This document shows, piece after piece, positions 9,907 to 20,332 of a stretch of 64,000 nt of DNA. The DNA is from Cherax quadricarinatus (Eukaryota; Arthropoda; Malacostraca; Decapoda; Parastacidae). The translations under genes and the position numbers were made by a program. Location: contig NW_027195508.1 in NCBI RefSeq assembly GCF_038502225.1, forward strand, positions 109,501 through 173,500, given 5' to 3'. The notes beneath the pieces were generated by a model. The model was given only the letters and a program-made list of their open reading frames with translations. It was not told the DNA's origin and did no database searches. The stretch's first letter is position 1. Each line of letters starts with the position of its first letter.

Positions 9907-10993
9907 TGTTACAAAAAAACGCGATTCTAAAAGCTTAGAGATCTCCAGTGAATACTAGAAAGGACTGCCCTTCTAGCATCCAGCCTGTTACTGGGTTTTC
10001 GTAACAAGTAGTCAGTATCCTTGTCCAATTATCCATTAAAATTCAGTATGGTTCAATAGTGCTTTAGGATTACAACTGGTAGGCTACTAACTAGAGAAAT
10101 TAAAATTTAATAAATTTATTAAGTAGTAAGTTGTCTAGAGGTATATTATCAAATTAAATTAATTACAGCAATCAAAATAAAATCAATCTCTCGAGTTCAA
10201 TATTATTGTGCTGAAAGCACATATCACATTTATAATTCTTAAGTACCGTCAGGTACAGGTACATTAACATTCAATAAGATATTACAAATATGTACAAGTA
10301 AGTGTGTGTATGCGTGTAAGTGCTCTTAAGTAGTTAGCTATGTCTCAAGACTCGAATAAGACTTAAACAAGTGACTGACAAAGTCCTCAAATAAACTAAC
10401 TTCTTGACCGACTGGCAACCCGAACAGTCTGCTTGAACAACAAAGAATGCTAAGCCCAATAGCAATGCAATATCAAGCGACTGCGACACAGAATCAGGAA
10501 CTGGGAAATAATATAACGACACTAAGTACGGACCATCAGCAGATCCTCCACAAAACTCCCATAATTCTGAATCTATGTTCAGCATAGGAAAAACACGACT
10601 ATGACAATACACAGAAACCAGTACAAAATTAGGTCAGAAGCTATAGCAAAGGACCTGAGATGTTCAGAGTGTCTATGTGACACACAACCTCAGTACAACG
10701 TCGAAAATCACAAAGTCTATACAATGTTCTGAGAACAAAGTTCTACAGAACTAACAAGAATAATGAGACAGACAATCTGTCCAACCAGCAAGCGAGTCTC
10801 GAGCAGACTGACTACTTCACGAGAGGAGAGGACACCCCCCCTCGATCACGTGATAGCTACGTGGACAACTGCAGCTCAGAAGCCGGCAGTATAACGAGCG
10901 ACAAGCGATAATTACAGTAGTTTGACAATCAAGCCTAACTGAGCACATTTTATATACATAATAATCATTGTAACCCATTCAGGGGTTGCAACA
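9907..10993 (-). repeat. 3' LTR (1087 bp)
   Basis: This is the left LTR, which is the 3' LTR in element orientation. It differs from the other LTR by an extra AGGTAC near 10255, three fewer C in the poly(C) at about 10834 and one substitution (C for G at about 10530). A short G-run (CCCCCC on the plus strand from 10994) next to it is the likely polypurine primer. A frame of about 90 codons occurs in both LTRs but is not supported as a gene. Confidence 0.93.
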
Positions 10994-11597
10994 CCCCCCC
11001 AACACGACAGAGGGTCGCACTAGGAGTTGCATGAATGTCTATCACATTATTTCTGGTTACTCATATCAATAAAATATTAATCCGAGTCTCTTGTGCCAAG
11101 CACTTCTACAATTTCACAGCGTCCGTCACTAGGATATGTCCCTAACTAGGGCAGTACACAGTATCGTATTTCTGCATACTCGTGGTTATATACATCAGTG
11201 TAGAGACAGGATAGCGCTGACAAGGAGGGCACGTTGAGGCTCGATCATAGTAGAGGAGACTGCATTCCACTCTTAAGTAGTGGTTGTGGAATGCGAGGCA
11301 GTATGAACATCTGAGTATGAAACAGCTTAAGGTGTGTAGTGAGGGGGGGTCTGCGGCAGGACAGTGTTGCGTCACGCGCAGTACCATCTCCCACACCACA
11401 CTACTCACTCAACACTCAGCTTGTCTCCTCCTCACACAACATTACTGTGAATATATAAATATAATAATTAGACATGACATGAGTATATATAGTTAATATG
11501 GGCTGGAGGGATTAAGTTACTTTACTGAATTTGACATAGCAAATAACAAAAGGTATTTGGGCATAAAATTACGTTAATTTAATGTAACTGATAATTA
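10994..11597 (-). other. 3' untranslated internal region of LTR element
   Basis: This region lies between the pol stop codon and the 3' LTR. I see no envelope-like or other coding frame. It ends at the C-run (G-run in element sense) that would act as the polypurine tract. Confidence 0.6.
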
Positions 11598-13478
11598 TTA
11601 AGGACGAGACAGAGCGTCAGCAATTACATTACAATGACCACTTATGTGTTTTATACTAATAGAATAAGGTTGGATTCTGAGGGCCCACCTCATGATCCTA
11701 GCATTTTTACTTTTCATAGTATTTATATAAGTGAGTGGATTGTGGTCAGAAAAAACGTTAATTTTAAATGGGGAAGTGCCCAAATACACGTCAAAATGTT
11801 CCAAGGACACCACAAGAGCTAGAGCCTCTTTCTCAATAGTGGCATAATTTTTCTGGTGTCGTTTAAGCTTAGATGAATAGTAACATATAGGATGGAGAAT
11901 ATCAGTGGATGTTGACTGTTGGAGCAGCACAGCACCCACTGCATAGCCACTCGCATCTATATGTAAAAAGAAGGGAAGATTGAAATTAGGACTCTTCAAC
12001 ACAGGAGCAGAGGATAGCAAGCGCTTCAACCTTTTGAACGAGTCTGAACAATCTCTAGTCCAGGTGAACTGAACTTTGCTACTAGTAAGCTCAGTGAGAG
12101 GAGCTGCAATCTGAGAAAAGTTTGGACAGAACCTGCGATAATATCCTGCCATACCCAGGAATCTCTGTACTCCTTTCCTATCCTGTGGCACTGGAAATTC
12201 AGAAATTGCACGAACCTTAGCCTCAATAGGAGCAACCTCACCTTGGCCGATACAAAAGCCTAGATAGGTAATCTTGGCTTGACCAAAACTACATTTAGCT
12301 AAGTTAACAGTGAAGTTGTAGTGCGCCAGTCTCTCAAACAATGCTCTGAGACGCGTCAAGTGCTGTTCCCACTCGTCACTGTACACCACTAAGTCGTCAA
12401 GGTAGGCTTCTACTCCTTCCAAGTTGTGGGTCAACTCGTTCATTATACGTTGGAATGAAGAAGCCGCGTTACATAGGCCGAAGGGGGTGACGAGGTAGTT
12501 AAACAATCCATCTTGAACAGTAAAAGCAGATATTTCTTGAGCACGTTCAGTAAGTGGGATTTGATAATAGCCTCGTAAGAGATCTAAACGGCTGACAAAC
12601 TGGGCTCCTGACACACGATCAATAAGGTCGTCAATGCGAGGTAGAGGATAACCATCAGGCAAGGTGACAGAGTTCACTTTCCTGTAATCAGTGCACATCC
12701 TGAAACTACCGTCAGGTTTAGGCACTAAAATACAGGGAGATGCCCATGGACTTTTACTGCGTTCAATGAGTCCGTGAGATAACAGAAAATCAACCTCTTC
12801 TCTCAATGCTTTATGCTTCGTTGGACTCATCCTATATGGTGATTGCTTAATGGGTGATGCTCCCTGTACATCAACGTCATGTACACCCAGAGTACAACGT
12901 TTAGGAACATCACTGAACAATTCAGGGAAATGCAAAATCATGTTTTTAATATCACCAGCTTTATCAATCCCAAGGTTACTAAGAAAATCGTCTAGTGATT
13001 GTAGAGTCACTGAATTTTCTAAACGAACCTCTATACCTCTAGAGATGTCAGGTAGACTGACGTTTTCTTCCTCTGTCCTAGGAAGAATAGAAGTAGTAGG
13101 TAGAGGACTAGCGTAGTATGCCTTGAGCTGGTTAACATGGTACACATGATTAGATTTCTTTTTCCCAGGCGTACGTACCAAATAATTTACGTCGCTAAGC
13201 TTTTTCACTACTTCCAGGGGACCATCATACCTGGCTTGTAGAGCATGACCTGGTACTAATTTCCGAGCCATCACCTTATTTCCTGCTTTAAAAGAACGAG
13301 AGACAGCACGCTTGTCATAATGTTGCTTCATTCTAGCTTGGGCTGAAACTAGGTTTTTCGAAGCTAGCTCTCTAGCGGCTGTCAAATGTTGTTGCATTAA
13401 TGAAGGTGAAGTACTCAATGATGGATTTGATTTTCCTGTCCACACGTCTTTCAACACTGCGAGAGGTCCCGGGTTCAA
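11598..13478 (-). CDS. pol: Truncated Pol: integrase tail, reverse transcriptase, RNase H
   Basis: The frame is open for about 626 codons, with no clear ATG start; the 5' limit lies inside the primer site. Residues about 10-120 match an integrase C-terminal domain (QHYDKRAV, then RYDGPLEVVKKLSDVNYLV and a VYHVNQLK end). RT follows: KSPWASPCILVPKPDG, then the palm motif with DLLRGYYQ and the catalytic YLDDLVVYS. RNase H begins at FFLHIDASGYAVGAVLLQ and ends with GHCNVIADALSRP right at the stop. In ordinary gypsy elements the integrase comes after RNase H. Here it comes first and the protein ends at RNase H, as in Gmr1-like and copia elements. The missing integrase core makes the copy non-autonomous. 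Confidence 0.92.
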   Translation of the reverse strand: MNPGPLAVLKDVWTGKSNPSLSTSPSLMQQHLTAARELASKNLVSAQARMKQHYDKRAVSRSFKAGNKVMARKLVPGHALQARYDGPLEVVKKLSDVNYLVRTPGKKKSNHVYHVNQLKAYYASPLPTTSILPRTEEENVSLPDISRGIEVRLENSVTLQSLDDFLSNLGIDKAGDIKNMILHFPELFSDVPKRCTLGVHDVDVQGASPIKQSPYRMSPTKHKALREEVDFLLSHGLIERSKSPWASPCILVPKPDGSFRMCTDYRKVNSVTLPDGYPLPRIDDLIDRVSGAQFVSRLDLLRGYYQIPLTERAQEISAFTVQDGLFNYLVTPFGLCNAASSFQRIMNELTHNLEGVEAYLDDLVVYSDEWEQHLTRLRALFERLAHYNFTVNLAKCSFGQAKITYLGFCIGQGEVAPIEAKVRAISEFPVPQDRKGVQRFLGMAGYYRRFCPNFSQIAAPLTELTSSKVQFTWTRDCSDSFKRLKRLLSSAPVLKSPNFNLPFFLHIDASGYAVGAVLLQQSTSTDILHPICYYSSKLKRHQKNYATIEKEALALVVSLEHFDVYLGTSPFKINVFSDHNPLTYINTMKSKNARIMRWALRIQPYSISIKHISGHCNVIADALSRP

Positions 13479-13496
13479 CTCCCGGACAGGCCCCCA
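13458..13496 (-). promoter_or_regulatory. Primer-binding site, tRNA-Pro-like, unusually long
   Basis: Directly inside the 5' LTR the minus strand reads TGGGGGCCTGTCCGGGAG, complementary to a tRNA 3' end with CCA. The match does not stop at 18 nt. On the plus strand the sequence reads as a whole tRNA 3' half: anticodon-stem strand (GCGAGAGG), T arm with GGTTCAACTCC, acceptor strand and CCA, about 39 nt in all. From memory the pattern is closest to eukaryotic tRNA-Pro, with about three differences. The pol frame starts inside this stretch. Confidence 0.8.
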
Positions 13497-13498
13497 TT

Positions 13499-14582
13499 TG
13501 TTACAAAAAAACGCGATTCTAAAAGCTTAGAGATCTCCAGTGAATACTAGAAAGGACTGCCCTTCTAGCATCCAGCCTGTTACTGGGTTTTCGTAACAAG
13601 TAGTCAGTATCCTTGTCCAATTATCCATTAAAATTCAGTATGGTTCAATAGTGCTTTAGGATTACAACTGGTAGGCTACTAACTAGAGAAATTAAAATTT
13701 AATAAATTTATTAAGTAGTAAGTTGTCTAGAGGTATATTATCAAATTAAATTAATTACAGCAATCAAAATAAAATCAATCTCTCGAGTTCAATATTATTG
13801 TGCTGAAAGCACATATCACATTTATAATTCTTAAGTACCGTCAGGTACATTAACATTCAATAAGATATTACAAATATGTACAAGTAAGTGTGTGTATGCG
13901 TGTAAGTGCTCTTAAGTAGTTAGCTATGTCTCAAGACTCGAATAAGACTTAAACAAGTGACTGACAAAGTCCTCAAATAAACTAACTTCTTGACCGACTG
14001 GCAACCCGAACAGTCTGCTTGAACAACAAAGAATGCTAAGCCCAATAGCAATGCAATATCAAGCGACTGCGACACAGAATCAGGAACTGGGAAATAATAT
14101 AACGACACTAAGTAGGGACCATCAGCAGATCCTCCACAAAACTCCCATAATTCTGAATCTATGTTCAGCATAGGAAAAACACGACTATGACAATACACAG
14201 AAACCAGTACAAAATTAGGTCAGAAGCTATAGCAAAGGACCTGAGATGTTCAGAGTGTCTATGTGACACACAACCTCAGTACAACGTCGAAAATCACAAA
14301 GTCTATACAATGTTCTGAGAACAAAGTTCTACAGAACTAACAAGAATAATGAGACAGACAATCTGTCCAACCAGCAAGCGAGTCTCGAGCAGACTGACTA
14401 CTTCACGAGAGGAGAGGACACCCCCCCCCCTCGATCACGTGATAGCTACGTGGACAACTGCAGCTCAGAAGCCGGCAGTATAACGAGCGACAAGCGATAA
14501 TTACAGTAGTTTGACAATCAAGCCTAACTGAGCACATTTTATATACATAATAATCATTGTAACCCATTCAGGGGTTGCAACA
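13499..14582 (-). repeat. 5' LTR (1084 bp)
   Basis: This is the right LTR, which is the 5' LTR in element orientation. A TATATAAAA box on the minus strand (about 14537-14546), only about 40 bp from the LTR start, is a candidate promoter. It implies a very short U3 if used. The poly(C) at about 14422 has ten C. The other LTR carries the same features with minor changes. Confidence 0.92.
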
Positions 14583-14590
14583 CTCTGGAA

Positions 14591-15277
14591 CTAGCCTTGT
14601 TGCAAACCTTTCCAAACTGGTGCTGCGTACTCAAGTATGGGCCTTACGTACACAGTGTATAGAGTCTTGAACGATTCCTTACTGAGGTACCGGAACGCTA
14701 TTCTCAGGTTTCCCAAGCGCCCATATGCCGCAGCAGTTATCTGGTTAATGTGTGCTTCTTGCGACGTACTCGGTATTATACTCACCCTTAGATCTTTCTC
14801 CTTGAGTGAGGTTTGCAGTCTTTGGCCGCCTAGCCTATACTCTGTCTGCGGTCTTCTTTGCCGTATTCCGATCTTCATGACTTTGCATTTGGCGGAGTTA
14901 AATTCTAGGAGCCAGTTGCTGGACCACGCGGCCAGCCTGTCCAGGTCTCTTTCTAGACCTGTCAGATCCGCATCTGATTTAATTCTCCTCATTAACTTCA
15001 CATCATCTGCAAAGAGGGACACTTCTGAGTCTATCGCTTCCGTCATATCATTCACATATACCAAGAATAGTACTGGTCCCAGGACTGACCCCTGTGGGAC
15101 CCAGCTCGTCACTCGCGCCCACTGTGATACCTCATCACGGACCACGACTCGCTGTTGCCTCCCTGTTAGGTGTTCTCTGATCCGTTTCAGTGCCCTACCT
15201 GTTATACGTGCCTGATCCTCTAGCTTCTGTACTAATTTCTTGTGAGGAACTGTGTCGAAGGCCTTCTTGCAGTCCAA
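14591..15277 (-). pseudogene. Reverse transcriptase palm and thumb, A2
   Basis: This frame carries motif A (DCKKAFDTVPHKKL), a changed [10 protein letters not shown] loop and the FADDV catalytic box. It continues to YVRPILEYAAPVW and then runs out near the LTR insertion; the KHVKKLEKV stretch is missing. A frameshift separates it from the fingers segment at 15232-15729. Confidence 0.82.
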
Positions 15278-15729
15278 GAAAATGTAGTCAACCCACCTCT
15301 CCCTCTCATGTCTTCAGTTACCTTGTCATAAAACTCTAGTAGGTTTGTGACACAGGATTTGCCTTCCATGAACCCGTGCTGACTGTCGCTTATAATCTTG
15401 TTCCGCTCCAGGTGCTCCGCCACTCTCCACCTGATAATCTTCTCCATGACTTTGCATACTATACACGACAGTGACACTGGTCTGTAGTTTAGTGCCTCTT
15501 TTCTGTCTCCTTTTTTAAAAATAGGAACTGCATTTGCCATCTTCCATACCTCAGGTAGTTTCCCAGTTTCAAGGGATGTGTTGAAGATTGTGGTTAGTGG
15601 CACACACAATGTCTCTGCTCCCGCTCTAAGGACCCACGGATAGATGCTCTCCGATCCCACCGCCTTTGAGGTATCAAGGTCACTTAGGAGCTTCTTCACT
15701 TTCTCCCGGGTTGTGTGCATTTCATCCAA
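15232..15729 (-). pseudogene. Reverse transcriptase fingers, A2
   Basis: This minus-strand frame encodes the start of RT (LDTSKAVGSESIYPWVLRAG, PEVWKMANAVPIFKKGD, NYRPVSL, QHGFMEGKSCVTNLLEFYDKV). It loses frame within the acidic region just before motif A. Confidence 0.82.
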
Positions 15730-16444
15730 CGTTTGTTTGTATAACCCTTTTGGTGTACGCCACTGTTTTGTCTTGTCAGTGTCCCTTCAGCCTCCACTGT
15801 AAATACTTCCTGAAATCTCATTTTGAGCTCCTCACATACTTCTTGGTCATTTCTTGTGAGCTCCCCACCTTCTTTCCACATCCTGATTACCTGGTCCTTG
15901 ACTGTTGTCTTCCTCCTGATATGTGTGTAAAGCAATTTCGGGTCAGACTTGACTTTCGATGCTATGTCGTTTTCGTACTGCCGCTGGGCCTCCCTCCTTA
16001 TCTCTGCATACTCGTTTCTGGCTCGTCGATTAATGTCTTTATTTTCCTGAGTCCTTTGCCTTCTCCACTTTTTCCATTCTCTATCGCACTTAGTTTTTGC
16101 CTCCCTACACCTTCGGGTAAACCAAGGGCTCCTTCTGGTTTTCCCATTATTTCTGTTACTCTTATGAACAAACCTTTCCTCTGCGTCCTTGCAATGTGTT
16201 GTTACGTATTCCATCATTTCGTTTACTGACTTTCCAACTCTCTCTCCCACTGAACCTACTGCAGGAAGGTCCTCATACCTGTGTAGTCCCCCCTTTTATG
16301 TTTTGGCTTTTCCTTTTCTACTCCTGTTACCCTCTCCACTTGTAGCTCTACGATGTATTCAAAGCTCAGAACCAAGTGGTCACTAGCTCCCAGGGACCTT
16401 TCATATGTGATGTCCTCGATGTCTGAGCTACTCAGGGTGAACAC
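15696..16444 (-). pseudogene. Endonuclease end and linker of ORF2, A2
   Basis: Two adjacent minus-strand frames (16444-16256 and 16250-15696) make up the end of the APE-type endonuclease and the basic linker before RT. The first carries the LGASDHLVLSFEY motif with the catalytic histidine. The second carries RRSPWFTRRCREAKTKCDREWKK. A short break at about 16253 separates them. The N-terminal half of the endonuclease is missing by 5' truncation at the (GT)n tract. Confidence 0.82.
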
Positions 16445-16525
16445 AGGGTTCAGTCTTGCTGGTTAATCCTCCCTTCTGTCTCTGGTAGTGTCCCTAACAT
16501 GTTGGTGCATGAGGTTTTCCAGTAC

Positions 16526-16527
<2 letters not shown>

Positions 16528-16557
<30 letters not shown>
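16528..16557. repeat. (GT)n microsatellite at the 5' edge of A2
   Basis: About 15 GT repeats abut the 5'-truncated end of LINE A2, so in LINE sense the element is preceded by (AC)n. This is the same arrangement as for three other family A copies. Confidence 0.95.
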
Positions 16558-16561
<4 letters not shown>

Positions 16562-16739
16562 TTTTATATTACGTGCCTCATGCCCATCTATTGGGCGGAA
16601 GTCAACAAAGATTACAGACGAGCAATGAAAAATAAAAATAAATAATATTTACCTATTAAATATAATTACGTTATATAGAAAAAGCGATATTACATTTAGA
16701 ATCAGCTTTTCAAATATTAGTGACATTAGGTAGGCTTCT

Positions 16740-17155
16740 TCTTGTTGTTGATACGCCGGTATCCTCCTGGCCCGGGCCTTTTACAAGTGGTGGCCCGGCC
16801 TTGGCTCCTTGTCTAGGGAGTGTCTGAGACCTAAGTCTCCCATGGGCTCTGGTGGCCTGGTGGCTAACGCTCTCGCTTCACACGGCGAGGGTCTTGGTTC
16901 GATTCCCAGCCAGAGTAGAAACATTGGACGTGTTTCTTTCCACCTGTTGTCTATGTTCCCCATCAGTAAAATGGGTACCTGGGTGTTATTCGACTGGTGT
17001 GGGTCGCATCCTGGGACACTGACCTAATTTGCCCGAAATGTACCGAAATGCGGAGCATAAGGGACTTTCTGTATAGTAGTATGTCATTGTTGTCAGCTAG
17101 GACTGTATACCTTGTACATGTACTTGTAGTAAATAAAGATATTATTATGGGAGGA
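16740..17155 (+). mobile_element. tRNA-derived SINE
   Basis: The core looks like a tRNA gene: an A-box-like TGGCCTGGTGG at 16853-16863 and a B box GGTTCGATTCC at 16896-16906. An anticodon-arm-like segment (CTCGC, TTCACAC, GCGAG with one extra G) suggests a tRNA-Val(CAC)-like origin. A body of about 240 bp follows and ends in AATAAAGATATTATTAT. The upstream segment (16750-16830, with CCTGGCCCGGGCC) recurs at about 36560, so it is itself repetitive; whether it is part of the same SINE is uncertain. RNA polymerase III would transcribe it, and the protein machinery would come from a LINE. Confidence 0.75.
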
Positions 17156-17462
17156 GACACTAGTACCCCCTCCACATCGTTGAGAGCAACTGTCCCCAGG
17201 CCTAGCCACATTCCCCGCCATCACGGGGCTCGTAGGGAGAAGCTAGGCCTCTCTGGTCTGCCATCCCCGCCCCAAGGGGGCTAATGGGAACGACAGTCTT
17301 GTGAGCTGCAAGCTCTGGCTCAGGCACCTACCCTACCCTAGAAGAGCTGGGCATGGTGTCGATCCACCCATTATGTAGGGCTCTGTTATGAAAATGAAGA
17401 AATTTAAGCACGTAACTCTAAGGATATTACAACCCAGGTTTGACTATCTGTCTATCTTCCAT
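17156..17462. other. GC-richer unassigned sequence
   Basis: About 200 bp of unusually GC-rich sequence (for example CCGCCCCAAGGGGGCTAATG) follows the SINE tail. It may be another dispersed repeat. No coding frame is convincing. Confidence 0.4.
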
Positions 17463-18513
17463 CAACACCAGTCATGTGTTTACCACTGTTGGTTATTATC
17501 ACTGTCAGAACCACTGAGATCACTGTACTACCAGTGACGTGTTTACCACTGTTGATTATTGTCACTGTCAGCACCACTGAGATCACTGTGCTACCAGTGA
17601 TGCGTTTACCACTGTTGGTTATTATCACTGTCAGAACCACTGAGATCACTGTACTACCAGTGACGTGTTTACCACTGTTGATTATTGTCACTGTCAGCAC
17701 CACTGAGATCACTGTGCTACCAGTGATGCGTTTACCACTGTTGGTTATTGTCACTGTCAGCACCACTGAGAGCACTGTTACCAGTGATGTGTTTACCACT
17801 GTTGGTTATTGTCACTGTCAGCACCACTGAGAGCACTGTGCTACCAGTGATGTGCTTACCACTGTTGGTTATTGTCACTGTCAGCACCAATGAGAGCACT
17901 GTGCTACCAGTGATGTGTTTACCACTGTTGGTTATTGTCACTGTCAGCACCACTGAGAACACTGTGCTACCAGTGATGTGTTTACCACTGTTGATTATTG
18001 TCACTGTCAGCACCACTGAGATCACTGTGCTACCAGTGATGTGTTTACCACTGTTGGTTATTGTCACTGTCAGCACCAATGAGAGCACTGTGTTACCAGT
18101 GATGTGTTTACCACTGTTGGTTATTCTCACTGTCAGCACCAATGAGAGCACTGTGTTACCAGTGATGTGTTTACCACTGTTGGTTATTGTCACTGTCAAC
18201 ACCACTAAGAGCGCTGTTGATTATTGTCACTGTCAGCACCACTGAGAACACTGTGCTACCAGTGATGTGTTTACCACTGTTGATTATTGTCACTGTCAGC
18301 ACCACTGAGATCACTGTGCTATCAGTGATGTGTTTACCACTGTTGGTTATTGTCACTGTCAGCACCAATGAGAGCACTGTGTTACCAGTGATGTGTTTAC
18401 CACTGTTGGTTATTGTCACTGTCAGCACCAATGAGAGCACTGTGTTACCAGTGATGTGTTTACCACTGTTTTTTATTGTCACTGTCAACACCACTAAGAG
18501 CGCTGTGTTACTA
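17463..18513 (+). repeat. 63-bp minisatellite, about 16 units
   Basis: Units contain GTGTTTACCACTGTTGGTTA and CACTGTCAGCACCACTGAGA. The period of 63 is a multiple of three, so long frames stay open on both strands (about 100-200 codons) without being genes. A block of about five units starting at 17944 is repeated almost exactly from 18233 (offset 289 bp), each block ending in the rare variant CCACTAAGAGCGCTG. One unit is shortened at 18210-18220. Confidence 0.95.
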
Positions 18514-18660
18514 CTGTTGTACTGTTGTTTCTACCCTTGCTGCTCCCCTCTTCTATCACTGTTGTTATTTACACTTCAAACATCCGAGGGGACTGGTTCA
18601 CTTATTCATCCAGAAGTCACACTCATTCCCATACCCCATACTGCTAATGCAGTGTTACCA

Positions 18661-18722
<62 letters not shown>

Positions 18723-19959
18723 CTTTGTATCCTTGCATAACAAATTCACTCACATTCTCAAGAGACTGGTTTCCTATACTTATTTACCAAAATATTCTTG
18801 ACTACAGGTCCAAGGTCCAAGGTTTCAATTCCCAAGTCTCGGGTCACAAGACCCAGGTCTCAGCTCCTAGAATTTAGGTCTGAAAACACAGCGTTACCAA
18901 ATGCAAGAAGTAAACAAAACTTTGTGTGTTTGTGAACGTGAGCTCAGCGTTGTGCTCGACACAGATCCCACTGTCCATAATTTTGAACAAAAGCCGCAGG
19001 TGCAGAAAAAGATTTACTGTCAAAACGTTTCGCTCACTGCAGGTTTATATCAAATCAATGCAAATGGATGGAGGCCCTGACCACTGAAAACATCCCTGAC
19101 CTTAACCCATGTTTGGCAAACTCCACGAGTAAACCTTTACAATTATTCACATGTATCAGTCACCCACGTCACCTACAGTTCTCACTCCATCTATATATGT
19201 CTCAGATTTGGTCTCCAAGTGAGAAATTATCTATGTTAAGTTTCCTTCCTTCTTCTGTGTCCTTGTGCTACAAATCATCTTGTAATTTTTATGCCCAAAG
19301 TACGATTAACTAAGAAAAAATTGAATTAGAAATTGAAAAGTGACATAGTGGACATAGTATTTACATTAAACAAAGTGGTCAACAAAAGTCGCAATGTCTT
19401 GGCTGGAATAATTCACAATTAATTAAAAAAATGGAAAGAGAGCTTAAGATAACGTCTCTTTCTGTACCGAATAATTATCTGCTTGATGAAGTTCGTAGTG
19501 AAACTTGTATCAAGAAAAGTATTAGCCTCTTGTACTTATAGATTTAAAAAGTCATATGACAAGGTGCAGAAAGAGACAGTGTTGTTAGTATTGTTAACGT
19601 TGTGTAACACCAGAAAGATATAAACAACCATAATACTATACACCAGACATACACACGAACACAGTACATCGCTTTTCTGATCTGTTGGTTTATAGTGGAA
19701 AGTTTTTGCTCTAAACGGCTTGGGCAGCAAATCCCTGAACATCTTAAGAGTATACTAGATACTGTTATTTTCTTAACTTATTTACTGATTGCTGAAATGA
19801 TTGACACAAGTTGATGTGTTTGAGATTTTCTGTAAACAGTGAGGTGGTTCTTATTCTCTTGCTAGAGTTCCCTGTCTCTCCGACTAGTTTCGTTGTCCTT
19901 CTGGTTAATTTTGCGAATTTTCAAGTAACTTTTACGAATATAATTAGAAATTCACACAA
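18514..19959. other. Unassigned sequence with a (CT)n run
   Basis: A (CT)n microsatellite lies at 18664-18722. The rest is unremarkable AT-rich sequence; I see no coding, repeat or RNA signal in it. Confidence 0.5.
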
Positions 19960-20250
19960 CACCAGCTGTGTGAGGAGTCATCTCCACAACACCAGCTTTG
20001 TGAGGAGTCATCACCACAACACCAACTGTGTCAGGAGTCATCACCACAACACCAACTGTGTCAGGAACCATCACTACAACACTGTGTCAGGAATCATCAC
20101 CACAACACCAGCTATATCAGTTGCCGTCAACACAACATCAGCTGTGTCATTTGCCGCCACCACAACATCAGCTGTGTCAGGAGCCGTCACCACAACACCA
20201 ACTGTGTCAGGAACCATCATCACAACATCAGCTGTCAGAAGTCATCACAA
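19960..20250 (+). repeat. ~30-bp degenerate tandem repeat
   Basis: About ten imperfect units built on CATCACCACAACACCAACTG plus TGTCAGGAG occur, with several deletions. The open frames through it (His/Asn/Thr-rich) are repeat artefacts. Confidence 0.85.
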
Positions 20251-20304
20251 CACCTTCTCAATTTCTTCAATTTAACATCATTTTACTACGTTAATTTTCC
20301 TGAA

Positions 20305-20331
20305 ATTAATAATAATAATAATAATAATAAT
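20305..20331. repeat. (AAT)n at the 5' edge of LINE C
   Basis: About nine AAT repeats immediately precede the first recognisable LINE C sequence. Confidence 0.95.
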
Positions 20332-20332
20332 G

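Larger units (their letters stand above)
9907..14582 (-). mobile_element. Young Ty3/gypsy-type LTR retrotransposon, internally deleted
   Basis: The element spans 4.68 kb between two LTRs. It is flanked by the 5-bp duplication CTCTG (9902-9906 and 14583-14587) and sits inside LINE copy A2. LTRs run TGTT...AACA. Only one substitution and two indels separate the two LTRs over about 1.08 kb, so the insertion is recent. The internal region holds one polyprotein frame in the order integrase C-terminus, RT, RNase H. Gag, protease and the integrase zinc finger and core are absent. Integrase upstream of RT is the order known for Gmr1-like gypsy elements. It must have moved in trans or been deleted in the transposed RNA. 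Confidence 0.93.
14583..16527 (-). mobile_element. Family A copy A2, 5' segment
   Basis: This is the continuation of the antisense LINE split by the LTR element. It runs from inside the endonuclease domain (right edge, where it stops at a (GT)n tract) through the whole reverse transcriptase to the break at CTCTG (14583-14587). It is a different, older subfamily from the 46978 copy (many amino acid changes), but it keeps the intact FKKGD fingers motif that copies A3 and A4 have lost. Confidence 0.87.

Noticed and set aside
10334..10612. 92-codon frame in the LTR, repeated at 13920-14198
   Set aside because: It is identical in both LTRs only because the LTRs are duplicates. It has no motif and no independent support as a gene.
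13458..13496. tRNA-Pro gene fragment as an independent gene
   Set aside because: Its position exactly inside the LTR, with CCA adjoining it, identifies it as the primer-binding site.
9907..14582. Envelope gene, and hence an infectious retrovirus-like element
   Set aside because: Only about 600 bp of non-coding sequence lies between pol and the 3' LTR, and no transmembrane or glycoprotein-like frame is seen.
16842..16915. Functional tRNA-Val gene
   Set aside because: The A box and B box are present, but the anticodon arm has an extra base and the sequence continues into a SINE body. It is a SINE head, not a tRNA gene.
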